A DNA stretch of 49,378 bases from Candidatus Villigracilis proximus (lineage in GTDB: Bacteria; Chloroflexota; Anaerolineae; Anaerolineales; Villigracilaceae). The notes under the pieces were generated by a model. It was not told the origin of the DNA, ran no database searches, and saw only the letters and a program-made list of their open reading frames with translations. The DNA lies in NCBI GenBank assembly GCA_016715195.1, contig JADKBB010000027.1, positions 1-49,378 on the forward strand, written 5' to 3'. Positions 17,370 through 25,132 of the stretch are shown one piece after another. The translations under genes and the position numbers were made by a program. Every line of letters begins with the position of its first letter. The first letter of the stretch is position 1.

Positions 17370-17412
17370 GCATTATGTCACATTGTGAAATAATTTGACG
17401 CATTATGACACA
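17370..17412. promoter_or_regulatory. Paired direct repeats in the divergent promoter region
   Basis: GCATTATGTCACA (17370-17382) and GCATTATGACACA (17400-17412) start exactly 30 bp apart, about three helical turns, in the space between the minus-strand permease and the plus-strand radical SAM gene. Twelve of 13 bases agree. This suggests cooperative binding of one regulator to both copies. Confidence 0.45.
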
Positions 17413-17421
17413 AAACACCAC

Positions 17422-17450
17422 TTGTGCAAATAGAATTAATGTTCTAAAAT
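17422..17450 (+). promoter_or_regulatory. Leaderless promoter of the radical SAM gene
   Basis: TTGTGC (17422-17427) and TAAAAT (17445-17450) are 17 bp apart, and the ATG begins 6 nt after the -10 box. No ribosome binding site is present. The -35 box lies 9 bp after the second direct repeat. Confidence 0.5.
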
Positions 17451-17456
17451 GGATAT

Positions 17457-18683
17457 ATGGACTCAGTCGACACCCTAAAGTTGTTAACCTCCCAAATGTC
17501 TTTCGAAGCAGACGGAGAACCGCGTGTCACTTCCCCCGCCCCAACCTGCTTCAGTCCGAAAGAAAGGGACCACGCCTTTGCACATCCTGCCCAACTCCCC
17601 AACGGACAGAAGATTCTGCTCCTCAAGACTCTGCTTTCGTCAGCCTGCGAGCGTGATTGCTTCTATTGTCCATTCCGTGCCGGGCGTGATTTTCGCCGCG
17701 CCACTTTTAAACCTGATGAATTCGCTGGGCTGTTCAGTAAACTGAATCAGAGTGGAGCTGCCGAAGGTGTATTCCTCAGCTCCGGCATAGCAGGAGGCGG
17801 AGTCAAGACTCAGGATAAGCTGCTCGATACAGCAGACATCCTGCGCAAGAAATATCAATATCGCGGATATCTCCATCTAAAGATCATGCCGGGCGCAGAA
17901 AAAGATCAGGTCTATCGCGCCATGCAGCTCGCCGACCGTGTCTCGGTTAACCTTGAAGCGCCGAATACCGAAAGGCTTGCAAAGCTTGCGCCGCATAAAA
18001 TATTCATTGAAGAATTGTTACAGCCTTTGAAATGGGTTGAAGAAATTCGCAGAACAGTCCCTGCTCATAAATTTTGGAATGGACGCTGGCCTTCAACCGT
18101 CACTCAATTTGTGGCAGGCGGCTCCGATGAAAGTGATCTTGAACTATTAACCATCACGAATTGGTTGAATAAAAACGTAAGACTCAAACGCGCTTACTTT
18201 TCTGCATTTCATCCCATTCGAGATACGCCGCTTGAAAACAAAGCCGCCGTAGATCCGATGCGTGAACACCGTTTATATCAAGCATCATTCCTTTTACGAG
18301 ATTACGGCTTTGACCTTGAAGATTTGCCATTCACATCATCCAGCAATCTACCGCTGCACGCCGATCCAAAACAAGCCTGGGCACAAATGTATCTGGCAGA
18401 CAAACCAGTCGAGATCAACAAAGCCGACAAACAAGAACTGATCCGCATCCCTGGCATTGGATTAAAAGGCGCCGACGCCATCATGAACGCGAGAAGAATA
18501 AACCAACTGCGCGATCTATCTTCATTAAAAAAGTTGGGTGTGATCGCCGAACGAGCCGCACCTTATTTATTATTTAATGGACATCGCGCTCCGATCCAAA
18601 TGAAATTACTTAAAAACACAAAAATATTTTACGCATTACATCCAACAACATCTAAAATAAAAAAACATCAGACATCATGTTGA
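17457..18683 (+). CDS. Radical SAM protein with helix-hairpin-helix, putative DNA modification/repair
   Basis: The product has 408 residues. Near residue 65 it shows the radical SAM cluster motif C-x3-C-x2-C (CERDCFYCPF), preceded by LLKTLLSSA. LSSGIAGGG and LHLKIMPGAE are typical of the TIGR03916 group annotated as putative DNA modification/repair radical SAM proteins. Near residues 320-345 a helix-hairpin-helix motif (INKADKQELIRIPGIGLKGADAI) supports DNA or nucleic acid contact. In other genomes this family is often next to a uracil-DNA-glycosylase-like gene; none is seen here, the next gene being a SET protein. The last codons lie inside a terminator hairpin. The start has a -10 box 6 nt upstream and no Shine-Dalgarno. 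Confidence 0.85.
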   Translation: MDSVDTLKLLTSQMSFEADGEPRVTSPAPTCFSPKERDHAFAHPAQLPNGQKILLLKTLLSSACERDCFYCPFRAGRDFRRATFKPDEFAGLFSKLNQSGAAEGVFLSSGIAGGGVKTQDKLLDTADILRKKYQYRGYLHLKIMPGAEKDQVYRAMQLADRVSVNLEAPNTERLAKLAPHKIFIEELLQPLKWVEEIRRTVPAHKFWNGRWPSTVTQFVAGGSDESDLELLTITNWLNKNVRLKRAYFSAFHPIRDTPLENKAAVDPMREHRLYQASFLLRDYGFDLEDLPFTSSSNLPLHADPKQAWAQMYLADKPVEINKADKQELIRIPGIGLKGADAIMNARRINQLRDLSSLKKLGVIAERAAPYLLFNGHRAPIQMKLLKNTKIFYALHPTTSKIKKHQTSC

Positions 18684-18697
18684 TGTTTTTTTATTTT
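18659..18697 (+). terminator. Terminator overlapping the radical SAM stop codon
   Basis: AAAAACATCA and TGATGTTTTT form perfect 10-bp arms with a 10-nt loop, followed by TTATTTTTTT. The stop codon (TGA at 18681) begins the right arm, so the hairpin is partly coding. Confidence 0.7.
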
Positions 18698-18825
18698 TTT
18701 AATTACTCAACCTTAATATATTCAAAAGCCATCCATCAAACCCTTGTAATAAAATTTATTAACGCTATACTACATCAATGATGTTTTATGTTTATGAATT
18801 AAAAAAATAAAAGGAGAAATAAAAA

Positions 18826-19317
18826 ATGGTTTCAACAACAATGGAAACACTTTCAATAAGAACAGAAAATAAATTTAGAACTTTGATCACAAAGCAAACA
18901 TACAAAAAAGGTGAAGTGATCTGTGTCATGCCGAGCGAAAACATCATGGACAAACCCAATCGTTTCACAGTGCAGATCGCAAAAGACAAGCATACACACG
19001 TTGGTAAACTTGCCGCGCTCAATCATTCCTGTGATCCCAATGTAATTCTCGACACAGAAAACATGCTAATGATCGCCCGCCGTGATATTGAAAAAGGCGA
19101 GGAGCTTTCATTCTTTTACCCATCCACTGAATGGGAAATGCAGGCGCCTTTCATTTGTCTGTGCGGAGCAACGAACTGCATCCACGTGGTAGCAGGTGCG
19201 CGCTTCCTGCCCCTCTCCACATTGGAGACTCAATATCTCAGCAAACACATCCGCGAGCAAATGATCGACCTGCTCAACAACACCAAGCAACATCTAAAGA
19301 AGATTCAAGGCAAATAA
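18826..19317 (+). CDS. SET-domain protein
   Basis: The 163-residue product has a compact SET fold. The key motif LNHSCDPN (65-72), which binds S-adenosylmethionine and helps form the knot, is intact. GEELSFFY (91-98) supplies the catalytic Tyr region. A post-SET-like Cys cluster CLCGATNC (111-118) could bind zinc with an upstream Cys. SET proteins methylate protein lysines; bacterial targets are mostly unknown. The pre-SET part is minimal. AAAGGAG lies 9 nt before the ATG. The gene sits between a radical SAM gene and a strong bidirectional terminator, as a separate unit. Its 5' end is richer in A+T than its neighbours, which may hint at transfer. Confidence 0.85.
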   Translation: MVSTTMETLSIRTENKFRTLITKQTYKKGEVICVMPSENIMDKPNRFTVQIAKDKHTHVGKLAALNHSCDPNVILDTENMLMIARRDIEKGEELSFFYPSTEWEMQAPFICLCGATNCIHVVAGARFLPLSTLETQYLSKHIREQMIDLLNNTKQHLKKIQGK

Positions 19318-19352
19318 CAAAAAAGGCTCGCGAGTTCTCGCGAGCCTTTTTT
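19318..19352. terminator. Strong bidirectional terminator
   Basis: GGCTCGCG and CGCGAGCC (extendable to 10 bp) with a short loop, flanked by A6 on the left and T6 on the right, between the converging SET gene and minus-strand gene. Confidence 0.9.
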
Positions 19353-19372
19353 GTTATTAATTAAAAAGCAGT

Positions 19373-19798
19373 TTATTGTAATTTTCGGTGTAACGCCAGC
19401 AATGTGTACGCGCCTGTCCAGGGCTTTCCCAGCCGATGATTATCTGAAACGATGATCTTGCCAAACTTCGAGGCGATCTGCGGCATGAGCATGGCGATCG
19501 TCGCCCAGTCATCGCCGAGGACAGCCGCCTTCATCTTATCTGCCAATTGTCCGGCCCACATCCATTCCATGCGGAATTTATCGGCCTTCACCCAGTAATC
19601 ACGTTTTTCCCATGCGACGACCGAGACTTCAATACCCTCAGAAATAGCCTGTAACGCCAGGGCAATGTATGAAGCCTGGTCCTTTGTCTCGGGCGTCACT
19701 TGCGACTGCTTTGCAAGCTCACGAATGCATAAAACAATTGATTTTGTTAAACGGGTTCTTTCTTTTCCAACAGAATCGGGGTTAATAACGCGGCTCAA
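19373..19798 (-). CDS. Conserved-looking hypothetical protein
   Basis: The 141-residue product is not recognised. It is predicted soluble and mostly alpha-helical, with no signal peptide or membrane helix. Segments such as ALALQAISEGIEVSVVAWEKRDYW and GKPWTGAYTLLALHRKLQ look structured and protein-like. The start is TTG at 19798 with GGAG 8 nt upstream; no in-frame ATG fits better. It converges with the SET gene across a shared terminator and is divergent from tRNA-Leu. The context gives no function. Confidence 0.65.
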   Translation of the reverse strand: MSRVINPDSVGKERTRLTKSIVLCIRELAKQSQVTPETKDQASYIALALQAISEGIEVSVVAWEKRDYWVKADKFRMEWMWAGQLADKMKAAVLGDDWATIAMLMPQIASKFGKIIVSDNHRLGKPWTGAYTLLALHRKLQ

Positions 19799-19888
19799 GA
19801 AGATTCTCCATAGTCAAAATAATTACAAGAGCGCGATTATACCGCCAATATTTCATCGAAAAACAACAAATCGAAAATCGAAAACTTG

Positions 19889-19917
19889 TTGACGCTCCTC
19901 TGTCCGTGCTTTATAAT
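19889..19917 (+). promoter_or_regulatory. Promoter of tRNA-Leu (and probably tig)
   Basis: TTGACG (19889-19894) and TATAAT (19912-19917) are separated by 17 bp, near-consensus for the housekeeping sigma factor, 22 nt before the tRNA 5' end. Confidence 0.8.
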
Positions 19918-19939
19918 TCCGCCCGCTCATTGGATGACC

Positions 19940-20021
19940 GGGGATGTGTTGGAATTGGCAGACAAGCATGTCTTAGGAACATGTACCGCAAGGTGTAAGG
20001 GTTCGACTCCCTTCATCCCCA
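19940..20021 (+). tRNA. tRNA-Leu (anticodon UAG)
   Basis: Acceptor stem GGGGATG/CATCCCC, D-loop with GGAATTGGCAGAC, anticodon stem CATGT/ACATG with loop CTTAGGA (anticodon TAG), a long class II variable arm, and T-arm AAGGGTTCGACTCCCTT. The discriminator is A, as required for leucine. CCA is not encoded. No terminator separates it from tig. Confidence 0.95.
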
Positions 20022-20077
20022 CTGAAAATTTATTGGACTCACTCAGGTTATTAGGCCTTTTGGGTCTGGAGGAAACT

Positions 20078-21544
20078 TTGAATATCGAAAAACAGTACCA
20101 GGAAGACCATTCCGTAAAACTGATCGTTGAAATCGATCAGGAAAAAATGAACACCTTCAAACATCGAGCTGCCACAAAAATTTCTTCGCGCAGCAAGGTG
20201 CCGGGCTTCCGCCCTGGCAAGGCTCCATACGAGATCGTAGTGCGCACATTTGGCGATGCTGCAATCACCGAACAGGCCGTTGACCTTTTAATCGATGCGG
20301 AATACTCCAACATTCTTAAAGAAGCGGATGTAAACCCCGGTGCCACTGGTTCTCTCGAATCAGTGGATAGCCTCGTTCCTCCAAAATTCACATTCCGTGT
20401 GCCCCTCGCTCCTGAAGTGGACCTGGGTGATTATTACTCTGTCCGTATGCCTTATGAATGGCAGGCTCCTGAGCAAAAAGATTTCGATGCCGCCATCGAA
20501 GAGCTGCGTCAGATGTATGCCAGCACCGAAAATGTAGACCGCGCCATTGAAGTCGGCGATTATGTTTTGGTGGACGTAGTTTCCGAAACCGCTGAACTTA
20601 ACCGCACTGGCTTTGCGACCTTTGTTCGTAAGGGAGACCGCGATACCGAATGGCCCTTTAATGGTTTTGCAAAAGAACTTTCTGGTTTGAAGGCTGGTGA
20701 GAACAAGACCATTAAACATTCGTTCCCTGAAACCTGGGAAGTTGAAGAACTCAAAGGCAAGGATGTTGAGATCGAAGTGACTGTCAAGACCGTGCGCGGT
20801 GTGACTCTCCCCGACCTTGACGACGCCTTCGCAAAAATGACCGGCGCCGGCGAAACCATGGAAGCGTTGACCGAAGCTGTGAAGAAAGATGTGGAAAGCC
20901 GCTCACAGAATACATATGATGATGTATATTTTGTAGACTTGATTGAAAAGGTCAAGGAAATTGCAACCATCAAGTATCACGAACACGCACTTGAACATGA
21001 GGCCGAGCATGTCTTGTCTGATCTTTCCAATCGCCTCGCGCAACAAAGCATGGACCTGGAAACCTATTTCAAAGTCCGCGAGACGACCCGCGAAAAATTC
21101 ATTGAAGAAGAAGTAAAGCCAGTTGCAAAAAAACGTCTTGAACGTAGTTTGATCCTTGATGAGATCATCCGCAAGGAAAGCGTTCAATTGGATAATGAAG
21201 CACTGGACGCTGAATACAATGCGACCCTCAACGCTCTTGCCATGCAAGGTATGGATTTTTCCAAACTGCAAGGCGGACGAAAAGGCCAAAAGCAATTAAG
21301 CGAAGCGATTGCAATGGAATCCGCAAGCCGTGTGATGACCCGCAAGGCGCTCGAAGTGCTCAAGTCGATCGCGATGGGTGAATACAAACCTGCCGAAGTA
21401 AGTGAATCCTCATCTGAGGCTGAAATTGTTGAAGCAGAAGTAGTGGAAGCACCCAAGGCGAAGAAAAAGTCGAAGAAAGCCGCAGCAGTTGAAAGCGCGG
21501 AAGAGACCGGTTCCTCATCCACAGAAGAAGCAAAACCCGAGTAG
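20078..21544 (+). CDS. tig: Trigger factor (ribosome-associated chaperone/peptidyl-prolyl isomerase)
   Basis: The product has 488 residues. The N-terminal ribosome-binding domain has the signature segment SKVPGFRPGKAP (residues ~36-47). A PPIase-like middle domain (~150-245, with FNGFAKELSGLKAGE and VEELKGKDVEIEVTVKTV) and the helical C-terminal chaperone arm follow, ending in a Lys/Glu-rich tail. It binds nascent chains at the ribosome exit. The start is taken as TTG at 20078: GGAGG lies 5 nt upstream, and the frame further upstream runs through tRNA-Leu, so it cannot be coding. clpP follows, the common bacterial tig-clpP order, although a hairpin lies between them. Confidence 0.95.
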   Translation: MNIEKQYQEDHSVKLIVEIDQEKMNTFKHRAATKISSRSKVPGFRPGKAPYEIVVRTFGDAAITEQAVDLLIDAEYSNILKEADVNPGATGSLESVDSLVPPKFTFRVPLAPEVDLGDYYSVRMPYEWQAPEQKDFDAAIEELRQMYASTENVDRAIEVGDYVLVDVVSETAELNRTGFATFVRKGDRDTEWPFNGFAKELSGLKAGENKTIKHSFPETWEVEELKGKDVEIEVTVKTVRGVTLPDLDDAFAKMTGAGETMEALTEAVKKDVESRSQNTYDDVYFVDLIEKVKEIATIKYHEHALEHEAEHVLSDLSNRLAQQSMDLETYFKVRETTREKFIEEEVKPVAKKRLERSLILDEIIRKESVQLDNEALDAEYNATLNALAMQGMDFSKLQGGRKGQKQLSEAIAMESASRVMTRKALEVLKSIAMGEYKPAEVSESSSEAEIVEAEVVEAPKAKKKSKKAAAVESAEETGSSSTEEAKPE

Positions 21545-21553
21545 AAAGCCCAA

Positions 21554-21576
21554 GGGGCAGGTTAATAGCCTGCCCC
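21554..21576 (+). terminator. Hairpin after tig (weak terminator)
   Basis: GGGGCAGG/CCTGCCCC with a 7-nt loop, 10 bp after the tig stop. Only a poor T-run follows (TAAAACTTTAA), so partial read-through into clpP is likely. A TATAGT box at 21599-21604 may also start clpP separately. Confidence 0.6.
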
Positions 21577-21643
21577 TAAAACTTTAACAAAATTCCAATA
21601 TAGTTTGTGTATGATTGTCCCAACAAAAAAAGGAGACAAACTC

Positions 21644-22258
21644 ATGATTCCAAATTTTAACAATGTAGTTCCTATGGTCGTTGAAAATACAGGCCGCGGC
21701 GAGCGCGCCTATGATATTTATTCGTTGCTGCTCAAGGAAAGAATTATTTTCATGGGCACTCCGATCGACGATCAGGTTGCAAATGTGATTGTTGCACAAT
21801 TGCTTTTCCTCAATCATGAAGATCCTGAAAAGGAAATTCGCATGTACATCAACTCTCCCGGCGGACAGATTTATGCGGGACTGGCGATCTATGACACGAT
21901 GCAGATCATTTCCAATCCGATCAGCACTGTGGCTGTCGGTGTAACCGCTTCCTTCGGGACCGTTTTGCTGACCGCTGGTACGAAAGGCAGACGCTACGCC
22001 CTGCCCCATGCGACGATCCACATGCACCAGCCTCTTGGCGGTGCGCAGGGTCAGGCAACGGATATCGCCATTCAAGCCAAACAGATCATGCACTTGAAGA
22101 CTTTGCTCAATGGTGTAATGGCGAAGCATACAGGGCAGCCGCTTGAAGTGATCGAACGCGATCTTGACCGTGATTATTATCTCGATGCGCAGCAGGCTGT
22201 GGAATATGGTTTGATCGACCAGATCATTGAAATGCCAGAGAAGGCCGCAGTTAAATAG
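21644..22258 (+). CDS. clpP: ATP-dependent Clp protease proteolytic subunit
   Basis: The product has 204 residues, typical ClpP length. The active site is Ser103 (GVTASFGTVLL), His128 (HMHQPLGG) and an Asp in the RDYYLDAQQAVEYGLID segment. MYINSPGG forms the oxyanion region. Chambers of 14 ClpP subunits degrade proteins fed by ClpX, ClpA or ClpC. The start at 21644 is chosen because AAAGGAG lies ~9 nt upstream and MIPNFNNVVPMVVE is the family N-terminus; the in-frame ATG at 21605 lies where the transcript probably begins. clpX is not next to it. Confidence 0.95.
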   Translation: MIPNFNNVVPMVVENTGRGERAYDIYSLLLKERIIFMGTPIDDQVANVIVAQLLFLNHEDPEKEIRMYINSPGGQIYAGLAIYDTMQIISNPISTVAVGVTASFGTVLLTAGTKGRRYALPHATIHMHQPLGGAQGQATDIAIQAKQIMHLKTLLNGVMAKHTGQPLEVIERDLDRDYYLDAQQAVEYGLIDQIIEMPEKAAVK

Positions 22259-22284
22259 GTCGGTAGTTCATATTAATAATTAGT

Positions 22285-22316
22285 GAAGGCCTCGAGGAGA
22301 AATCTTCGGGGCCTTC
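22285..22316 (+). terminator. Hairpin terminator after clpP
   Basis: GAAGGC/GCCTTC outer stem extended by CGA/TCG and GA/TC inner pairs around a GAAA-type loop. The downstream T-run is short (CCGCTT). Confidence 0.55.
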
Positions 22317-22368
22317 CGCTTATAATAGAACGCATCTCGATCAAAAAAACAGAAACTGGAAATCAAAT

Positions 22369-23208
22369 ATGACCTTTTCAATTGTGGCATGTGACTTAAA
22401 AGAAAAAACGTGGGGTATTGCCGTAGCTTCAAAATTCCCGGCGGTTGGTGCAGTTGTCCCCTGGGCACGAGCAGACGCGGGGGCAGTAGCGACGCAATCC
22501 TTTGCAAATACATCCTTTGGTCCGCGTGGTCTGGAAATGATGGCAGAGGGACTATCTGCTGACGAGACCCTTGCGAAATTACTGCTCGATGACCCCGACC
22601 GTGAACTGCGTCAGGTTGGGCTTGTAGATGCATACGGCAAAGCAGCCACCTTTACAGGTCTTGGATGTTTTCCATGGGCCGGTGGTGTTATAGGTAAAGG
22701 ATATGCAATTCAAGGAAATATTCTGGCTGGTTCGAAAGTTGTCCCTGCGATGGAGAAAAAATTCCTCTCGACCAAAGGCGATCTGCCAACCCGGTTGTAT
22801 GCGGCGCTCCTCGCAGGCGATCGTGCAGGCGGCGATAAACGCGGACGTCAATCTGCGGCGATCTATGTTGTAAAGCCAAATGGCGGCTACGGCGGATTTG
22901 TTGACCGGTGGATCGATTATCGCGTGGATGATCATGAAAACCCCGTTCCACGACTTGGCGAGCTGCTGGAGTTGCACCAGTTATATTTTGGTCAAAGCCC
23001 TGAAAGTGAGCGGGTTATGCTAAAAGGGAAAGTCCTTGAGCAGGTCACTGCTATTTTGAAACAGGAAGGATATTTAAAAAAGACCACTACCTTTCAATCG
23101 GCCTTCAACGAATTTATTGGAAATGAAAACTTTGAAGAGCGTGCCGATACCACAGCGCAATGGCTGGACAAACCTGTTTTGAAATATATCGTAAAGAAAT
23201 ACAGTTAA
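22369..23208 (+). CDS. DUF1028-family protein
   Basis: The product has 279 residues. The N-terminus TFSIVACDLKEKTWGIAVASKFPAVGAVVPWARADAGAVATQS is diagnostic of DUF1028, a family with an Ntn-hydrolase-like fold; residues 2 onwards (Thr2/Ser4) would be near the putative active end after Met removal. GLGCFPWAGGVIGKGYAIQGNIL and GGDKRGRQSAAI are further conserved blocks. The C-terminal ~75 residues look like a helical accessory region. The enzymatic activity is not established for the family. The start context GGAAATCAAAT is nearly the same as that of the following HAD gene, and the two probably form an operon. Confidence 0.85.
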   Translation: MTFSIVACDLKEKTWGIAVASKFPAVGAVVPWARADAGAVATQSFANTSFGPRGLEMMAEGLSADETLAKLLLDDPDRELRQVGLVDAYGKAATFTGLGCFPWAGGVIGKGYAIQGNILAGSKVVPAMEKKFLSTKGDLPTRLYAALLAGDRAGGDKRGRQSAAIYVVKPNGGYGGFVDRWIDYRVDDHENPVPRLGELLELHQLYFGQSPESERVMLKGKVLEQVTAILKQEGYLKKTTTFQSAFNEFIGNENFEERADTTAQWLDKPVLKYIVKKYS

Positions 23209-23258
23209 CTTGTATTTATCGAATCACAAAACTCAACAAATCAAAAACCGGAAATCAA

Positions 23259-24044
23259 ATGATCCCATCAACTATAAAAGCTCTTATCCTTGACATGGAC
23301 GGTGTCGTCTGGAAAGCGGATGCGCCAATCGGCGATCTTGCCGCCATATTTGCACGCATTCGTGAACGTGGACTGAAATTTGTCTTTGCCACAAACAACG
23401 GCACGAAGACTCCTGACGAATATCAACAGAAATTAGCCGACCTGGGCGTGGAAATTGAGTCTGGTCAGGTTATTACTTCTGCCATGGGGATTGCCTTCAT
23501 GCTCGCCCAGAAATTTCCACGCGGGACAAAAATCTTTATGATCGGCGAGGATGGCATCCGTGTGGCGCTCGAAGAAAAGGGATTCGAAATATTGTCTGTG
23601 GAAAACGCACCTCAGGCGCAAGCCGTTGTGATGGGGATTGACCGCAGTATTAATTTCTATAAAGTAGCCGAAGCGACTCTGCTTGTGCGTGCGGGCATTC
23701 CTTTCTACACAACCAACACCGACCGCACCTTCCCCACTCCACGCGGAGAAATCCCCGGGTCAGGCTCATGGTTATCTGTCATCACCAGTGCCACCGGCAT
23801 TGAGCCGATTGTGGCGGGCAAGCCTTTTCCATACTTAATGGAACTCTCACTGGAAAGACTCGGCACGACAAAAGAAGAAACTCTCATCGTCGGCGACCGT
23901 CTTGAAACTGATATTGCCGCAGGTCAAAGCGTGGGATGCCCCACTGCGTTGGTGCTATCAGGCGTCAGTTCATTGGAAGAGGCAAAATTATGGCAGCCTA
24001 CTCCGGATCTAATTGCAGAGAGTTTGAGTGAATTGGTAAGTTAA
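23259..24044 (+). CDS. HAD-superfamily hydrolase, class IIA (NagD/PGPase-like)
   Basis: The product has 261 residues. Motif I ILDMDGVVW (Asp11, Asp13) supplies the nucleophile and acid/base. The IIA-type cap follows after ATNNGTKTP (motif II). Motif III Lys is in AGKPFPY, and motif IV is GDRLETDI. This subfamily dephosphorylates small phosphoesters such as nucleotides, phosphoglycolate or p-nitrophenyl phosphate; the exact substrate is unknown. The start at 23259 fits the family N-terminus and CGGA upstream; an earlier in-frame ATG overlaps the preceding gene without reason. It follows the DUF1028 gene by 50 bp and ends before a bidirectional terminator. Confidence 0.9.
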   Translation: MIPSTIKALILDMDGVVWKADAPIGDLAAIFARIRERGLKFVFATNNGTKTPDEYQQKLADLGVEIESGQVITSAMGIAFMLAQKFPRGTKIFMIGEDGIRVALEEKGFEILSVENAPQAQAVVMGIDRSINFYKVAEATLLVRAGIPFYTTNTDRTFPTPRGEIPGSGSWLSVITSATGIEPIVAGKPFPYLMELSLERLGTTKEETLIVGDRLETDIAAGQSVGCPTALVLSGVSSLEEAKLWQPTPDLIAESLSELVS

Positions 24045-24069
24045 AAGATAATAGTGCAGCGGGTAGAAA

Positions 24070-24110
24070 ATCAAAAAGGGGCGTGCATGATTTGCACGTC
24101 CCTTTTGATT
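24070..24110. terminator. Bidirectional terminator
   Basis: AAAAGGGGCGTGCA and TGCACGTCCCTTTT pair with one mismatch around TGATT, flanked by A- and T-rich ends (ATCAAA/TTTGAT), between the converging HAD gene and NBR1-Ig gene. Confidence 0.85.
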
Positions 24111-24124
24111 CATCTGAATAATGA

Positions 24125-24922
24125 TTACGGTATAGGGGTTGGAGATGCTGTTTCGGTAGGAATCACAATCTCACTGGTTGAAGTAATGGTTGGCGTGAAA
24201 GTTGGGGTAACTGTCGAAGAGACCACAGTGAAGGTTGCTGTAATTCCGGTCTGTGTGGCTGAAGCTGTTCCCGATGTGCCAGATGTAATGACGACCGTCA
24301 ACATGGTGCCAAATGGCTGGGATTTATCATTGGATAATCTCCATGTTCCTGTAGTATTTCCTGCTGTTGCAGGAGCAGTCAATGCAACTGAAATATCCAC
24401 AGATTCACCCGGGTTTACTGTCTTCCCAATGGCTGTCGCCTTCCCGCTCATTCCGTCTCCAGCAATGAAAATGATCTGATAGGCTGTTGTCCATGCACAG
24501 GTGCCGGTATTGGATACTCTCCAGGTTTTGGTGAAAGTTTGTCCGGGCGTGACGACGGTCCCATCTGGAATGGTCACATCGCTGATGTAAACAGAATTAT
24601 CGCAGCCGGTAACGCCTCCGCCCGCAAGCGTAGAAGTTGGGATCAGAATGGGCGTTTGCTGTGACAGGGTTGGGCTGGGAAGTGAAGCCAAAGTGGCGGT
24701 CGGCGAACTCAAAGCAGGGTTGGGAGTTGCCGAAAATACGCCAGCCTGCAGAGTTTGCTGCTGAACTGCGAGTGTTGAAGCAGCATTGGTGTACGCTGTA
24801 TTTATATCTCCTGCGGCTGTATCTTTTGATCCGCCAAAAGAAAGAATGAGTATCACGATGCCTGTAATCACAAGCACCGCCATACCTGACCACAAAAGAA
24901 TTGTTTTTGTTCTTATATCCAT
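24125..24922 (-). CDS. Membrane-anchored NBR1-type Ig-like domain protein
   Basis: The 265-residue product has an N-terminal signal-anchor helix (ILLWSGMAVLVITGIVILILSF, ~8-29), a Ser/Thr/Pro-rich stalk (~55-100), then an Ig-like domain of the NBR1 type (~105-215). The domain marks are ISDVTIPDGTVVTPGQTFTKTWRVSNTGTCAW, GKTVNPGESVDISV and NTTGTWRLSND. A second low-complexity Thr/Pro tail ends the protein. Such proteins are frequent in Anaerolineae and are thought to sit outside the membrane and bind proteins or cell-wall material; the partner is unknown. AGGAG precedes the ATG. The stalk composition is like that of secreted linkers, suggesting glycosylation. Confidence 0.85.
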   Translation of the reverse strand: MDIRTKTILLWSGMAVLVITGIVILILSFGGSKDTAAGDINTAYTNAASTLAVQQQTLQAGVFSATPNPALSSPTATLASLPSPTLSQQTPILIPTSTLAGGGVTGCDNSVYISDVTIPDGTVVTPGQTFTKTWRVSNTGTCAWTTAYQIIFIAGDGMSGKATAIGKTVNPGESVDISVALTAPATAGNTTGTWRLSNDKSQPFGTMLTVVITSGTSGTASATQTGITATFTVVSSTVTPTFTPTITSTSEIVIPTETASPTPIP

Positions 24923-25120
24923 TATTTTTCTCCTTATACAAAGCTGGGATTATAGTGTGAAGGGAATGCCAGAAATGAAACGATTCGCCTACGAAAACCC
25001 CACCCTTGTCATACAATTCTATACTACTTTTACCATTGGTGTTTTTCTCGAAATACCGAGTTTCCTTTTTAATTGACAAATGAATTTCAACTTGAATGGG
25101 TTCCCGGCGGTTACGTAGAG

Positions 25121-25126
25121 TAAAAT
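25121..25126 (+). promoter_or_regulatory. -10 box of a leaderless promoter (rlmN)
   Basis: TAAAAT ends 6 nt before the rlmN ATG at 25133, and there is no ribosome binding site between. A -35 box is not evident at 16-18 bp. Confidence 0.4.
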
Positions 25127-25132
25127 CAAGAG

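Noticed and set aside
19886..20077. Upstream extension of trigger factor
   Set aside because: The in-frame extension contains the tRNA-Leu promoter and the whole tRNA; the TTG at 20078 has a strong ribosome binding site.
22340..23261. Near-identical start contexts (GGAAATCAAAT) before DUF1028 and HAD genes as a regulatory repeat
   Set aside because: The match is about 10 bases and explained by a shared weak Shine-Dalgarno and A-rich spacer; too short to claim regulation.
24597..25079. Minus-strand open frame of 160 codons upstream of and overlapping the NBR1-Ig gene
   Set aside because: It overlaps the well-supported Ig-like protein in another frame, and its Arg/Asn-rich sequence shows no domain.
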